DNA of 64,000 nt from Anaerolineae bacterium (lineage in GTDB: Bacteria > Chloroflexota > Anaerolineae > Promineifilales > Promineifilaceae), in contig SLGK01000061.1 of the NCBI GenBank assembly GCA_007123775.1, positions 1 through 64,000 of the forward strand. The letters run 5' to 3'. The notes below the pieces were generated by a model. The model was not told the origin of the DNA. It ran no database searches and saw nothing but the letters and a program-made list of their open reading frames with translations. Positions 21,038 to 30,627 of the stretch are shown here, piece by piece (positions within the stretch are counted from its first letter, which is position 1; each line of letters begins with the position of its first letter). The position numbers and the translations under genes are program-made.

Positions 21038-22768
21038 ATGATGCGTCGTGTTTTAGGGCTTTGTCTGCTCGTTTGCTTGTGGGGATTGACGGCTTGTGGC
21101 CAAACGGCCGTTGCCACCCCCATCCCCACGCCAACCCTGCCGCCAGCGGTCACAACGCCAACCATCAGCGCAAATGATTCAGAGCCAGCCGCTCCTTCGC
21201 CTACGCCGACCGAACTGCCGACAGCCACCCCCACGCCGCTGCCGCCAGATATTTCTCTTAGTCCCGGCAACATCTTTGTCTATCCGGTACCTACCGTTTA
21301 CGAAGGAGACCGGCTGACCATTCAAATCATGCCCACCGTGCCCGAGGCCATTGTGCCTGAATCGGTGTCGGTCCACGTGTTGCTTAATGGGGAAGAGATG
21401 GCGGTCGGGACGTTAGACAGCCGTAACCTGGCCGGACGGCCGTTTGGTCTGTTTCAGTGGGTAACAACGGCAGCGGCCGGCAGCCATGAAATTCGCGTCA
21501 TTCTGGACAAAGACAATCGGCTGTTGCCAGCGCCCCGCCAGGGTAGTCACAATGAAGCACGCATCACGCTGAACGTGGCAGAGGCCGCCGCGCTCAGCCG
21601 CCACGAGCGGGAAGCAACCTGGGTACGGGCTGAAACCACCTGCTGCATCATCCATACCGTCAGCGGCACGGCCGCTTACCGGGATTTACCCCAACTGGTA
21701 CCGCGCATTGAAACGGCCGTGCAAATCGCCAGCGACCAGCTCGACGAACTACCCCTACGTAAAATAGACGTCTATCTGGCTGACCGCGTCATTGGTCAGG
21801 GTGGGTATGCCGGTTCGGCTATCGTTATCTCCTATTCTGACCGACCCTACAACGGCGTCCAGCTTGACCAGATGCTCATCCATGAAGCCACTCACATCAT
21901 CGACCGCCAGTTTGCCCCCCGGCGCATCGCTTTCCTGGCCGAAGGAGTAGCCGTCTGGGCCAGCGGTGGCCACTACAAACCGGAAGATATTGAAGAACGG
22001 GCAGCGGCCATGTTGTCGCTGGGCTACTACGTGCCCCTCGAACAGCTCATCAACAACTTCTACCCGGTGCAGCACGAAATCGGCTACCTACAGGCGGCCA
22101 GCTTCGTACAATATCTGATTAACCAAAAAGGCTGGGGGCGCTTTCGCGCTTTTTACAGCAGCGTAACGGCCGATTTTGCCTTTACCCTGGCAGAATCCGT
22201 TGACCTCAACCTGCAACAATATTATGAAACCACCCTCGAAGCCGCGGAAGCTGACTGGCTGGACCACCTGCAAAACCGAGAACCCTCCCCTGAAGCCATT
22301 GCCGATCTGCAAACCAGCCTGCGCTACTATGACACCATGCGCTATTATCAACTCAATTATGACCCCACCGCTCACTTTCTAAACGCCTGGCTGCCTTTTC
22401 CTGGCGCCGTGCGAGAGCAGGGGAATCCGGCCGATCTCAATCGTCGTCCCCAAAGCGAAACCCACATTGCCCTGGAAACAATGTTTGTCGCCGCCGCTGA
22501 AGCCCTGCATAATGGCGACTTTAACCGCGCCAACGTGCTGCTCGATAGCATTGCCCGCACTATTGATAGTGGCGGGGCTTTTCTGGACCCACTGGCTATC
22601 AACTACCTGAGCCTTGTGCGCACAGTGAGTGAATTCGGCTATACACCCCAAACCATCACCATAGAAGCCAATCGCGCCACTGTAACCGCTACACCGGCTA
22701 ACGGGCAAACCAATCTCATTGAACTCAGTCTGCTGCTGCGTGGCCGCAGATGGGTTCTGACAGCGTAA
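21038..22768 (+). CDS. Lipoprotein, gluzincin-like metallopeptidase
   Basis: LTACGQ lipobox, TP linker, HEATHIIDRQ (HExxH) ... FLAEGVAVWASGG. Confidence 0.75.
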   Translation: MMRRVLGLCLLVCLWGLTACGQTAVATPIPTPTLPPAVTTPTISANDSEPAAPSPTPTELPTATPTPLPPDISLSPGNIFVYPVPTVYEGDRLTIQIMPTVPEAIVPESVSVHVLLNGEEMAVGTLDSRNLAGRPFGLFQWVTTAAAGSHEIRVILDKDNRLLPAPRQGSHNEARITLNVAEAAALSRHEREATWVRAETTCCIIHTVSGTAAYRDLPQLVPRIETAVQIASDQLDELPLRKIDVYLADRVIGQGGYAGSAIVISYSDRPYNGVQLDQMLIHEATHIIDRQFAPRRIAFLAEGVAVWASGGHYKPEDIEERAAAMLSLGYYVPLEQLINNFYPVQHEIGYLQAASFVQYLINQKGWGRFRAFYSSVTADFAFTLAESVDLNLQQYYETTLEAAEADWLDHLQNREPSPEAIADLQTSLRYYDTMRYYQLNYDPTAHFLNAWLPFPGAVREQGNPADLNRRPQSETHIALETMFVAAAEALHNGDFNRANVLLDSIARTIDSGGAFLDPLAINYLSLVRTVSEFGYTPQTITIEANRATVTATPANGQTNLIELSLLLRGRRWVLTA

Positions 22769-22956
22769 GAATTTTAGGATGATTGATTTTGTCATTTATG
22801 CTACAATCTTACTACTGTATCAGATCAAGCATACGCACAAAAAAGATACCAAAAGGTCACGGCCGTTTTTGGCCAGGCACCATCTAGTACAAACAAACTC
22901 AATCTATTGTCAATACATTTGAGATTCACCAAATGTGACACGCAGAGGGGTATAAG

Positions 22957-23466
22957 ATGATTGAAGTCATAATTGACAGCATTCGCATTAGTCTTGTCTC
23001 ACAGCATCGCATTGTTATGCTAAAAGAGACAGACAGTGAACGGCAACTTCCCATTTGGATTGGCCCCTGCGAAGCAGACGCCATTACCATTGAGCTACAA
23101 GACGTTAAGATTGCCCGTCCCGTTACCCATGATCTGTTAAAAAACGTGGTACAAGAGATGGGGGGTAAAATTTCTCACGTTCTGGTTAGAGACTTAAACG
23201 AAGGGGTCTTCCACGCCCGTCTCTTCATCGACGTCAACGGTGAAATGCTGGAAATTGACTGCCGGCCGTCTGATGCCATTGCCCTGGCAGTGCGCGTTAA
23301 AGTACCTATTTTCATTGCCGATTCCGTCATGGAAGAGGCCGGTATCTTGCCAGAGCCGGATATTCAAGAACAGGATGCCGACTTTGGTGAGGATGAAGCG
23401 GAAACGCCCGATGCTTTTCTGGATTTTGTCGATACATTAGACTTTGACGATTTTGACGAAGACTGA
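22957..23466 (+). CDS. Bifunctional nuclease (DUF151) family protein
   Basis: LPIWIGPCEADAITIELQ...RPVTHDLLKNV...DCRPSDAIALAVRVKVPIFI. Confidence 0.9.
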   Translation: MIEVIIDSIRISLVSQHRIVMLKETDSERQLPIWIGPCEADAITIELQDVKIARPVTHDLLKNVVQEMGGKISHVLVRDLNEGVFHARLFIDVNGEMLEIDCRPSDAIALAVRVKVPIFIADSVMEEAGILPEPDIQEQDADFGEDEAETPDAFLDFVDTLDFDDFDED

Positions 23467-23502
23467 TTTCCTTCAGTTACGCGCCATTTGCCACATGCAG
23501 TT

Positions 23503-23540
23503 AACGTGAAACGTGAATAACCCGCGTTTCACGTTTTCGT
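23503..23540. repeat. Heptamer-phased inverted repeat (AACGTGA / TTTCACG)
   Basis: aacgtgaaacgtgaataacccgcgtttcacgttttcg. Confidence 0.65.
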
Positions 23541-23563
23541 TTAGACCACCTATAACATAGCCC
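23528..23563 (+). promoter_or_regulatory. Predicted leaderless promoter of dnaB
   Basis: TTCACG-17-TATAAC-7-ATG. Confidence 0.5.
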
Positions 23564-24904
23564 ATGAGTACAATCGAACGTCTGCCTCCCCATAGTACTG
23601 AAGCCGAAGAAGCGGTGCTTGGTTCGCTGCTCATCGATCCTGATGCCATCTTTGACGTGGCTTCGCTCCTGAAACCAGATTCTTTTTATCGGGTGCAAAA
23701 CCGCTGGATATACGAATCTATTCTGAACCTCTATGAGCGGCGCGAACCACTTGACCTGATTACCGTGACCGAGGATCTGCGTCGCCGTGAAAAGCTGGAA
23801 GAGGCTGGTGGTGAAGATTACATCATCGGGCTGATCAATATGGTGCCCACGTCGATCAATGCGCGCAGTTATGGGCAGGTAGTCGAAGCGGCCGCGCTGC
23901 GCCGCCGTATGATCCAGGCAGCCAGCACCATTGCCGAGCTGGCCTTTAATGAGGCAGAGGACATCAACGTCGCTATTGACCGGGCCGAGCAGGCGCTCTT
24001 TAGCATTAGTGAGCAGCGCACGACGCGTGATTTGACGCCGGTAAAGCAAATTGCCAGCAGCTATCTGGAGCGTATCCAGGAGCTACACCAGCGCGGCGAT
24101 GACGTTATTGGTGTGCCCACCGGGTTTGTGGACATGGACCGCATCCTGGGCGGCTTAAATCGCTCTGACCTGATTATTCTGGCGGCCCGCCCGGCAATGG
24201 GCAAGACCAGTTTGCAAAACGCTATCGCCCTGACCGCCGCCCGTCGCCACGGCAAACGAGTGGCCATGTTTAACCTGGAAATGTCGGGCGAGCAGTTGGT
24301 GCAGCGGATGATTTCAGCCGAAACGCGCATTGATTCGCAGCGGCTGCGCCGGGGTGATTTGCAAGAGCATGAGTGGCCCATTTTTATGGAGGCTATCGGC
24401 CGTTTATCGGAAACGCGCATTTTCATCGACGACACGCCTTCTATTACGCCTAATCAGCTTCGTACCAAGTGTCGCCGCCTGTATGCCGAGCATGGGCTGG
24501 ACCTGATCATGATCGACTACTTACAGTTGATGCAGGCAGAACGGTCTACCAATAACCGGGTACAAGAAATCAGCGAAATCTCGCGGTCACTGAAAGGGTT
24601 GGCCCGCGAGCTGGATGTGCCTGTCCTGGCCCTGGCTCAGCTTAGCCGGGCCGTGGAACAACGTCAGGAGAAACGGCCGTTGCTCTCAGACCTTAGAGAC
24701 TCTGGATCGATTGAGCAGGACGCGGACATCGTCATGTTCATCTACCGTGACGAATATTACAACCCGGACACCACCGAACGGCCGAATATCGCCGAAATCA
24801 ACATCGCCAAACACCGCAACGGGCCTACCGGCTCCATCGACCTCTACTGGCACGGCAAGCTGGCCACCTTCCGCAACCTACAGCGGCAAGAAATCAACCT
24901 GTAA
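23564..24904 (+). CDS. dnaB: Replicative DNA helicase DnaB
   Basis: PPHSTEAEEAVLGSLLIDPDAI...ILAARPAMGKTSLQNAIAL...MIDYLQLM. Confidence 0.96.
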   Translation: MSTIERLPPHSTEAEEAVLGSLLIDPDAIFDVASLLKPDSFYRVQNRWIYESILNLYERREPLDLITVTEDLRRREKLEEAGGEDYIIGLINMVPTSINARSYGQVVEAAALRRRMIQAASTIAELAFNEAEDINVAIDRAEQALFSISEQRTTRDLTPVKQIASSYLERIQELHQRGDDVIGVPTGFVDMDRILGGLNRSDLIILAARPAMGKTSLQNAIALTAARRHGKRVAMFNLEMSGEQLVQRMISAETRIDSQRLRRGDLQEHEWPIFMEAIGRLSETRIFIDDTPSITPNQLRTKCRRLYAEHGLDLIMIDYLQLMQAERSTNNRVQEISEISRSLKGLARELDVPVLALAQLSRAVEQRQEKRPLLSDLRDSGSIEQDADIVMFIYRDEYYNPDTTERPNIAEINIAKHRNGPTGSIDLYWHGKLATFRNLQRQEINL

Positions 24905-24927
24905 CAGTCAATAGTCAACTATCAACT

Positions 24928-25635
24928 ATGAAAGGGTTTTCCGGCTTTCCCGATGGCAAGATGCGGCTCACCAGCATCCCCAACCTCTTTTTCAGTGAAC
25001 TGCTGCCGACCATCGACAATCTGGCTGAGCTAAAAGTAACGCTCTATGCCTTTTGGGCCTTGACGCAGAAGGAAGGCCAGGTGCGCTATCTGCGCCTGAC
25101 CGACTTTCTCAACGATGTCACCTTTATTAAAGGGCTGGCCCCCACCCTAGACCTGGCCACTGAAGCCTTGCAAGATGGTCTGGAGCGAGCCGTGGCCCGG
25201 GGTACATTCCTGCATATCAACATCGAAAGCGCCGACGGCCGTACGGACCTCTACTTCCTCAACAGTGAAAAGGGGCGAGCGGCCGTTGAGGGCATAACAC
25301 GAGGCGAATGGCGACCCAACCCTGATGAAGATGCGCCTATCTCCCTCCTGGTAGAACGGCCGAATATCTTCATCTTATACGAACAAAATATTGGCCCATT
25401 AACGCCCATGATCGCCGATGAACTGCGTGACGCCGAGCAAACGTATCCCATGAGCTGGGTCGAAGAGGCCATCCAGCGGGCCGTGGAAAACAACGTGCGT
25501 AAGTGGCGCTACGTCCTGGCTATTCTGGAACGTTGGCGTCAGGAAGGGAAACAAGATGGAATCAATCAGCGAGATTCTCAAAAAGCAATACGTCAACAAA
25601 TCCCCGACGAACTCAAAGATATTGTCAAACGATAA
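24928..25635 (+). CDS. DnaD-domain replication protein
   Basis: NIFILYEQNIGPLTPMIADELRDAEQTYPMSWVEEAIQRAVENNVRKWRYVLAILERW. Confidence 0.85.
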   Translation: MKGFSGFPDGKMRLTSIPNLFFSELLPTIDNLAELKVTLYAFWALTQKEGQVRYLRLTDFLNDVTFIKGLAPTLDLATEALQDGLERAVARGTFLHINIESADGRTDLYFLNSEKGRAAVEGITRGEWRPNPDEDAPISLLVERPNIFILYEQNIGPLTPMIADELRDAEQTYPMSWVEEAIQRAVENNVRKWRYVLAILERWRQEGKQDGINQRDSQKAIRQQIPDELKDIVKR

Positions 25636-26971
25636 CAGACAGCCCATGGATGAAGCAGTAGATGAGACAACCGGCCACGGCCGGCCCGATTGCCCCCAAT
25701 GCGGCGGCCTGGGCTACGTCATACCCGATGTACCGCTTACCCACCCCAAATTCGGCCGTGCCGTCGTCTGCGACTGCCAGGCGGCCGAACGCGAAATAGC
25801 CCGCATCAATTCTCTGCAAGAATTAAGCCAACTGGGGGCGTTGCGCGACTGCACTTTCGACAGCTTTTTGCCTGAAGGGATTGGTCTGACCCCCGGTCGC
25901 CAACTTAATCTAAAACGCGCCTACGAACGCGCCCTGACGTACGCCCAAAACCCGGAGGGCTGGCTGATACTCAAAGGGGGTTACGGCTGTGGCAAGACCC
26001 ATCTGGCAGCGGCTATTGCCAACTGCCGCCTGACGCTGGGTCACCCCGCCCTATTCATCAACACGCCCGATTTGTTAGACCATCTGCGGGCTACCTACGC
26101 ACCCAGCAGCGCCACCAGCTACGACCAGCGTTTTGAGCAGGTCCGCAACGCGCCGCTGCTTATCCTGGACGATTTTGGGTCACAAAGCAACACTGACTGG
26201 GCGCAGGAAAAACTGTACCAGATTTTCAATCACCGCTACAACACGCGCCTGCCCACCGTCATCACCACCAACGAAGAGTTGGAGTCGATTGAGATTCGCA
26301 TCCGTTCACGCATGGTAGACCCCAGCCTGGTACAGATTATCACCATCCTGGCGCCCGATTTCCGTCGGGCTGGCGTCGATCAGGAACAGTCTGACCTATC
26401 TACGCTAAATTTGCACGGGGATAAAACGTTCGAGTCGTTTGATCTGCGCCAGGGAGAACTGACACGCAGCCAGGCAGATAATCTGCGGCGGGCGCTAGAA
26501 GCCGCGCAGACCTTTGCCCACCAACCGCATGATTGGCTGGTTTTGAACAGCACAGCCTATGGCAACGGCAAGACCCATCTGGCCGCTGCTATTGCCAACC
26601 AGGTTGCCCGCCAGGGTGAGCCGGTTCTATTTATTGTTGTGCCAGATTTGCTGGATCATCTGCGAGCCGCCTTCAACCCGGCCAGCGGTGTGCGCTATGA
26701 CAAACGCTTTGATGAGATCAAAACCGCGCCGCTGCTCATTTTAGACGACCTGGGCACCGAAAGCGCGACGGCCTGGGCACGGGAAAAGCTGTACCAGTTG
26801 TTCAACTATCGTTACAGCGCTCGCCTGCCTACCGTCATCACCACAGCCACGCCCATTGGCGAAATTGATCCGCGCCTGGCTACCCGTATGTTAGACGGCA
26901 GCCGCTGCACCTTCTTTGTATTGGAAGTACCCAGCTATCGTGGCCCAATGAAGGCTAAACGTCGCAAGTAA
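25556..26971 (+). CDS. DnaC/DnaI/IstB-like helicase loader with two tandem AAA+ domains
   Basis: N-terminal CPQCGGLGY...CDCQ; domain 1 GGYGCGKTHLAAAIAN...LLILDDFG; domain 2 STAYGNGKTHLAAAIAN...LLILDDLG. Start either 25556 (SD-like aggaaggg, overlaps dnaD) or 25646. Confidence 0.88.
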   Translation: MESISEILKKQYVNKSPTNSKILSNDNRQPMDEAVDETTGHGRPDCPQCGGLGYVIPDVPLTHPKFGRAVVCDCQAAEREIARINSLQELSQLGALRDCTFDSFLPEGIGLTPGRQLNLKRAYERALTYAQNPEGWLILKGGYGCGKTHLAAAIANCRLTLGHPALFINTPDLLDHLRATYAPSSATSYDQRFEQVRNAPLLILDDFGSQSNTDWAQEKLYQIFNHRYNTRLPTVITTNEELESIEIRIRSRMVDPSLVQIITILAPDFRRAGVDQEQSDLSTLNLHGDKTFESFDLRQGELTRSQADNLRRALEAAQTFAHQPHDWLVLNSTAYGNGKTHLAAAIANQVARQGEPVLFIVVPDLLDHLRAAFNPASGVRYDKRFDEIKTAPLLILDDLGTESATAWAREKLYQLFNYRYSARLPTVITTATPIGEIDPRLATRMLDGSRCTFFVLEVPSYRGPMKAKRRK

Positions 26972-26979
26972 TCGGTTTT

Positions 26980-27012
26980 AAACCTGCGAGGTCTCGCTGA
27001 CCTCGCAGGTTT
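26980..27012. terminator. Perfect 14-bp hairpin, terminator-like
   Basis: aaacctgcgaggtc-tcgct-gacctcgcaggttt; near-identical hairpin at 41546-41576. Confidence 0.65.
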
Positions 27013-27079
27013 GGGCGGAGCTTGTTTTCGGACAATTAGTTAGCTGCCGTGCGATCAGGCTTTATAAGCCAAAGGCCAA

Positions 27080-28777
27080 TCATTCCTGAACCAGCGTGTG
27101 TACATACACGCCGTCTGGCGTTGTCAAAAACAGCTTGTCGGGTTCGGCCGTTCGCAGCAGCAGATCATCAATCCGAGCATCCTCCCAGGTGTAACCGGTG
27201 ACTTTGTGCCAGGTCAGGCCCCGGTCGCCACTGGTGAACAGACCTTCGGCCGTGCCCAGCAGCAAGAATTCTCGGTTGGTGGGTAAAATGACGAGGCTTA
27301 GCAGCCCATACGTTTGCTCATCGGGATCGTCGGGATCGTAAATCACGTTGTCCAACCCGTTGGTGGAGGTGTACCAGGTTATGCCTCCATCCAGCGTCCC
27401 CCAGAAGGCGAGGCCATCGCCAAAGTAGAGATGGGTCGTGGAAATCGGGTCCAGGGCCATCGAAGAGAGGGACCAAATCTCAGCCCCTGACGGCAAAAGC
27501 CGTGCCCAGCTCTCGCCCCCGTCCTGACTGCCAATGATGACCCCGCTGCCCCCTTCGCTGCTGCCGCCAATGTAAACCGTTTGCCAATCATCGACTACGG
27601 CCGTTGCCAACTCAACAATGTTATACAGCAGAAATAGCTCATCTTCCTGGTGGATCCAGCTTTCGCCAGCGTCCTTAGACAGATAGGGGCCAGCGCAGGT
27701 CTGAGCGTACAGCTTTTCGCCGTCCTCAGGATGGACCGCCAGCGGCTCCAGGTTGGTCGCGGTTAATATCTGGGTCCAGGTCAGACCGCTGTCTACGCTG
27801 CGCCAGAAGGGCGTGGGTGGACCACCCTTGAAACAGGGAAAGCCTGCGCCAGCATACAACAGTTCAGGCTGTTCGGCTGCCAGCAGAACAGTGCCGGTTA
27901 CGGGCAAGATGCTGGTAATTAGGGTCCAGGAATCGGCCCCATCATCTGAACGATAAAAACCGGCTGCCGTCAACCCATAGATAGCCGCGCTGTCGGGATG
28001 TCCAATCACACGTGTCACAACCTGGCCATCAATCAGGAGCAGGTCAGCAGGCGGTGGTGGGTCAAGCGCGAAGCCGTGACGGATGATAGGCAGGTAAAGC
28101 CGATAGGGTTGCTCTGGCATAGGGCGACAGGCATCGAGGGCTACATCGTCCAGATACATACCGGTCACACCGCCAATACCGTTATTATAGACACCAAACA
28201 GCAGATAAACTGTCTCACCGGCATAGGCACTCAGGTCAAAGCTGTAAGGCTCCCAGCTTTGGGTATTGCGTCGTGTCCAGAGCAACACTTGCAACGTGTC
28301 CAGGTTTTCGTCCAAAATCATGACATACTGGGCATCATTGACCGGGCTATCTGGCAGTGCGCCGGTGACCAGGGGCTGGGCCAGTGTACCGGTGGAGACA
28401 GGATAAAGCCATAAGGTCAACGTGGCGGTAACGGTGTCGGCCGGGATTGTTACCGGCTGCCGCGCTGACGAGTAGGCTTCACGGTTGGTACCGTTGACGA
28501 TGCCGATACGAATGGAGCGCTCGCCGCTGCGGGCCTGGGCCGTCGAGTAAGCGGCGGTGGCCTCTGTGGGCGGCATGATCCAGGCCAGGTCTTCTTCCAT
28601 GTCGCCATTAACGACTAACTGAGAACAGATAAATGATGCTTGTTGGTCAGCGTGGGTGGGTGGAGTTGAAGGATGTGAAACGGCCGTTACTATCGCCGTA
28701 TTCAAGGCAGTAAAAACAGCCACCATAAGCAGTGTGGAAAGCATCAGCACAACAGGGAGAACAACTTTCTTGTTCAT
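27080..28777 (-). CDS. Exported BNR/Ycf48-like beta-propeller protein
   Basis: Signal peptide MNKKVVLPVVLMLSTLLMVAVF; YRLYLPIIRHG; repeats GFYRSDDGADSWTLI, FWRSVDSGLTWTQIL, LFTSGDRGLTWHKV. Confidence 0.8.
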   Translation of the reverse strand: MNKKVVLPVVLMLSTLLMVAVFTALNTAIVTAVSHPSTPPTHADQQASFICSQLVVNGDMEEDLAWIMPPTEATAAYSTAQARSGERSIRIGIVNGTNREAYSSARQPVTIPADTVTATLTLWLYPVSTGTLAQPLVTGALPDSPVNDAQYVMILDENLDTLQVLLWTRRNTQSWEPYSFDLSAYAGETVYLLFGVYNNGIGGVTGMYLDDVALDACRPMPEQPYRLYLPIIRHGFALDPPPPADLLLIDGQVVTRVIGHPDSAAIYGLTAAGFYRSDDGADSWTLITSILPVTGTVLLAAEQPELLYAGAGFPCFKGGPPTPFWRSVDSGLTWTQILTATNLEPLAVHPEDGEKLYAQTCAGPYLSKDAGESWIHQEDELFLLYNIVELATAVVDDWQTVYIGGSSEGGSGVIIGSQDGGESWARLLPSGAEIWSLSSMALDPISTTHLYFGDGLAFWGTLDGGITWYTSTNGLDNVIYDPDDPDEQTYGLLSLVILPTNREFLLLGTAEGLFTSGDRGLTWHKVTGYTWEDARIDDLLLRTAEPDKLFLTTPDGVYVHTLVQE

Positions 28778-28891
28778 TGTGTACCTCCGCAAATGGTTGA
28801 ATTGACAAGTTCATCATACTGGAACTGGCGGCAACATGTAAAGAGGGGTGCGACTGTTTCTACGCTTTTTTTACAGAGCGAGCGATCAGAA

Positions 28892-30184
28892 TCAACAACA
28901 GTTTTCCCATTCAACGTCGCCCGACAGCACCATATCCTGGCCAAGCCATTGGTATTCGGGATTCCGCAGATGGGGCAGGCCGTGGCCATTGAGCCGCTGG
29001 CCCAGGTTTTCCACGGCGTTGAGGCCGCCCAGCAACCGGGGCGAAACGGTCACAACCAGCCTGTCCACCAAATGATGGGCCAGGAAATTGGTGATCACAC
29101 GTGCGCCCCCTTCCACCATGAGACTGTTGACGCCCTGATCCTTAAGCCGGCCGAGCAGGGCAGGCAGGCTTACCAGTCCCATTTCATCGACGGGCAGTGA
29201 CCAGATAGTGGCTCCTTTGGCCCGCAGACTGGCAAGCTGGCCTGGATCGGCCGTATCTTTGGCGGCAATCCAGGGGGCGCGGCCGCTCTGCAACAGCCGC
29301 GCCGATGGGGGAAAGCGCAAATGAGTATCCAGCACCACGGGCTGCGGGTCCGGGCCGGGAACCAACCGCACCGTCAGGCGCGGGTCATCGGCCAGTACCG
29401 TGCCAATACCCACTAGGATGGCGTCGTGGCTGGCCCGCAACTGGTGAGTCAGGCGCAGCGTTTCCGGGCCGCTGATGGGCGTAGCCCGGCCTCGCTGAAT
29501 GGTAATAGAACCGTCCAGGCTCTGGGCATAGCTAAGGGTGATATAGGGACGGCCGTTGCGCGGCGGCCAGGTAGGGCGTAGCTCATCCAGATTAAGCAGA
29601 TGGCGCATCCGGACTACTTTGGTGTGCAGGTAGCCCGCGTTATCAGAGTTAACGGCCGTTGTAAGCGGCTGGCGATGCGTCACCTCAATTTCTAGCGCTT
29701 GCAGCCCTTCGATCTTGGCCGGATTATTGGTGAGAAGCTGAATGCGATGAATGCCCAAATCCCGTAGAATCAGGGCCGCTATCGTATAATCCCGCTCGTC
29801 GGCCCCGTGCCCCAGAGCCAGGTTAGCGTCCACCGTGTCCAGCCCTTTGTCTTGCAAATCATAAGCTCGCAGCTTCTCCAGCAGGCCAATGCCTCGTCCT
29901 TCCTGGCGCATATAAAGCAGGACGCCGTGGCCATTGGCGGCAATTAACTGCAAAGCCCGCTGCAACTGCGACCCGCAATCGCAGCGGCGCGAGCCTAACA
30001 CATCGCCGGTCAGACATTCTGAATGAACGCGCACCAATACCGGCTCATCTGAGGCTGGCTCTCCCAGAACCAGGGCCAGATGCTCTTTGTCATCCTGGTT
30101 GTTATGGTAGAGGTAAAGGGTAAATACCCCCTCGTTTGTGGGTAAGCGGGTCGCCGTCATGCGCTGCACGGTTATCTCGGTCAT
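28892..30184 (-). CDS. ribA: GTP cyclohydrolase II fused to RibD-type reductase domain
   Basis: HSECLTGDVLGSRRCDCGSQL...RQEGRGIGL...; C-term RPYITLSYAQSLDGSITIQRG...SLMVEGGARVITNFL. No deaminase domain. Confidence 0.9.
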   Translation of the reverse strand: MTEITVQRMTATRLPTNEGVFTLYLYHNNQDDKEHLALVLGEPASDEPVLVRVHSECLTGDVLGSRRCDCGSQLQRALQLIAANGHGVLLYMRQEGRGIGLLEKLRAYDLQDKGLDTVDANLALGHGADERDYTIAALILRDLGIHRIQLLTNNPAKIEGLQALEIEVTHRQPLTTAVNSDNAGYLHTKVVRMRHLLNLDELRPTWPPRNGRPYITLSYAQSLDGSITIQRGRATPISGPETLRLTHQLRASHDAILVGIGTVLADDPRLTVRLVPGPDPQPVVLDTHLRFPPSARLLQSGRAPWIAAKDTADPGQLASLRAKGATIWSLPVDEMGLVSLPALLGRLKDQGVNSLMVEGGARVITNFLAHHLVDRLVVTVSPRLLGGLNAVENLGQRLNGHGLPHLRNPEYQWLGQDMVLSGDVEWENCC

Positions 30185-30209
30185 GGGGTCATTCCTGTAC
30201 ATATCTGTC

Positions 30210-30608
30210 TTACACTGCCCGCTGCTGCTGGATCACAGGTTGTTCGTAGCTGGCCCAGGCAATTTCATTTTCCCATATTTTAACACGAATGCGGTTGAGT
30301 GTGGGGGCGGACAGGTGAGCCGCTAATGTCTGGCAGGCGATGCGGGTGAAATGCTCAATACTAGGGTTTAAGCCTTCAAATTCAGGTAAATCGTTAAGGG
30401 TTTTGTCTTTGTAATAGGCAACCAGCGCTTCTAGCTGTTCCTCAACGTGAACAATATCAACCAGATAGCCGTGCTGGTCAAGCTGTGCGCCTTCCAGTTG
30501 CAGCTCAAGCTGGTAATGGTGAGAGTGCCATTCGTTTTCGGGACCCCAGTCGCCGCCAATCAGGTAATGCTGGGCGACAAAATCTCGTTTTACAGCAAGG
30601 GTGTACAT
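30210..30608 (-). CDS. 6-pyruvoyl-tetrahydropterin synthase family protein
   Basis: DFVAQHYLIGGDWGPENEWHSHHYQLEL; zinc His residues retained; Glu at the usual catalytic Cys position. Confidence 0.82.
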   Translation of the reverse strand: MYTLAVKRDFVAQHYLIGGDWGPENEWHSHHYQLELQLEGAQLDQHGYLVDIVHVEEQLEALVAYYKDKTLNDLPEFEGLNPSIEHFTRIACQTLAAHLSAPTLNRIRVKIWENEIAWASYEQPVIQQQRAV

Positions 30609-30627
30609 GCTTTCTCCTTCTTTCAGG

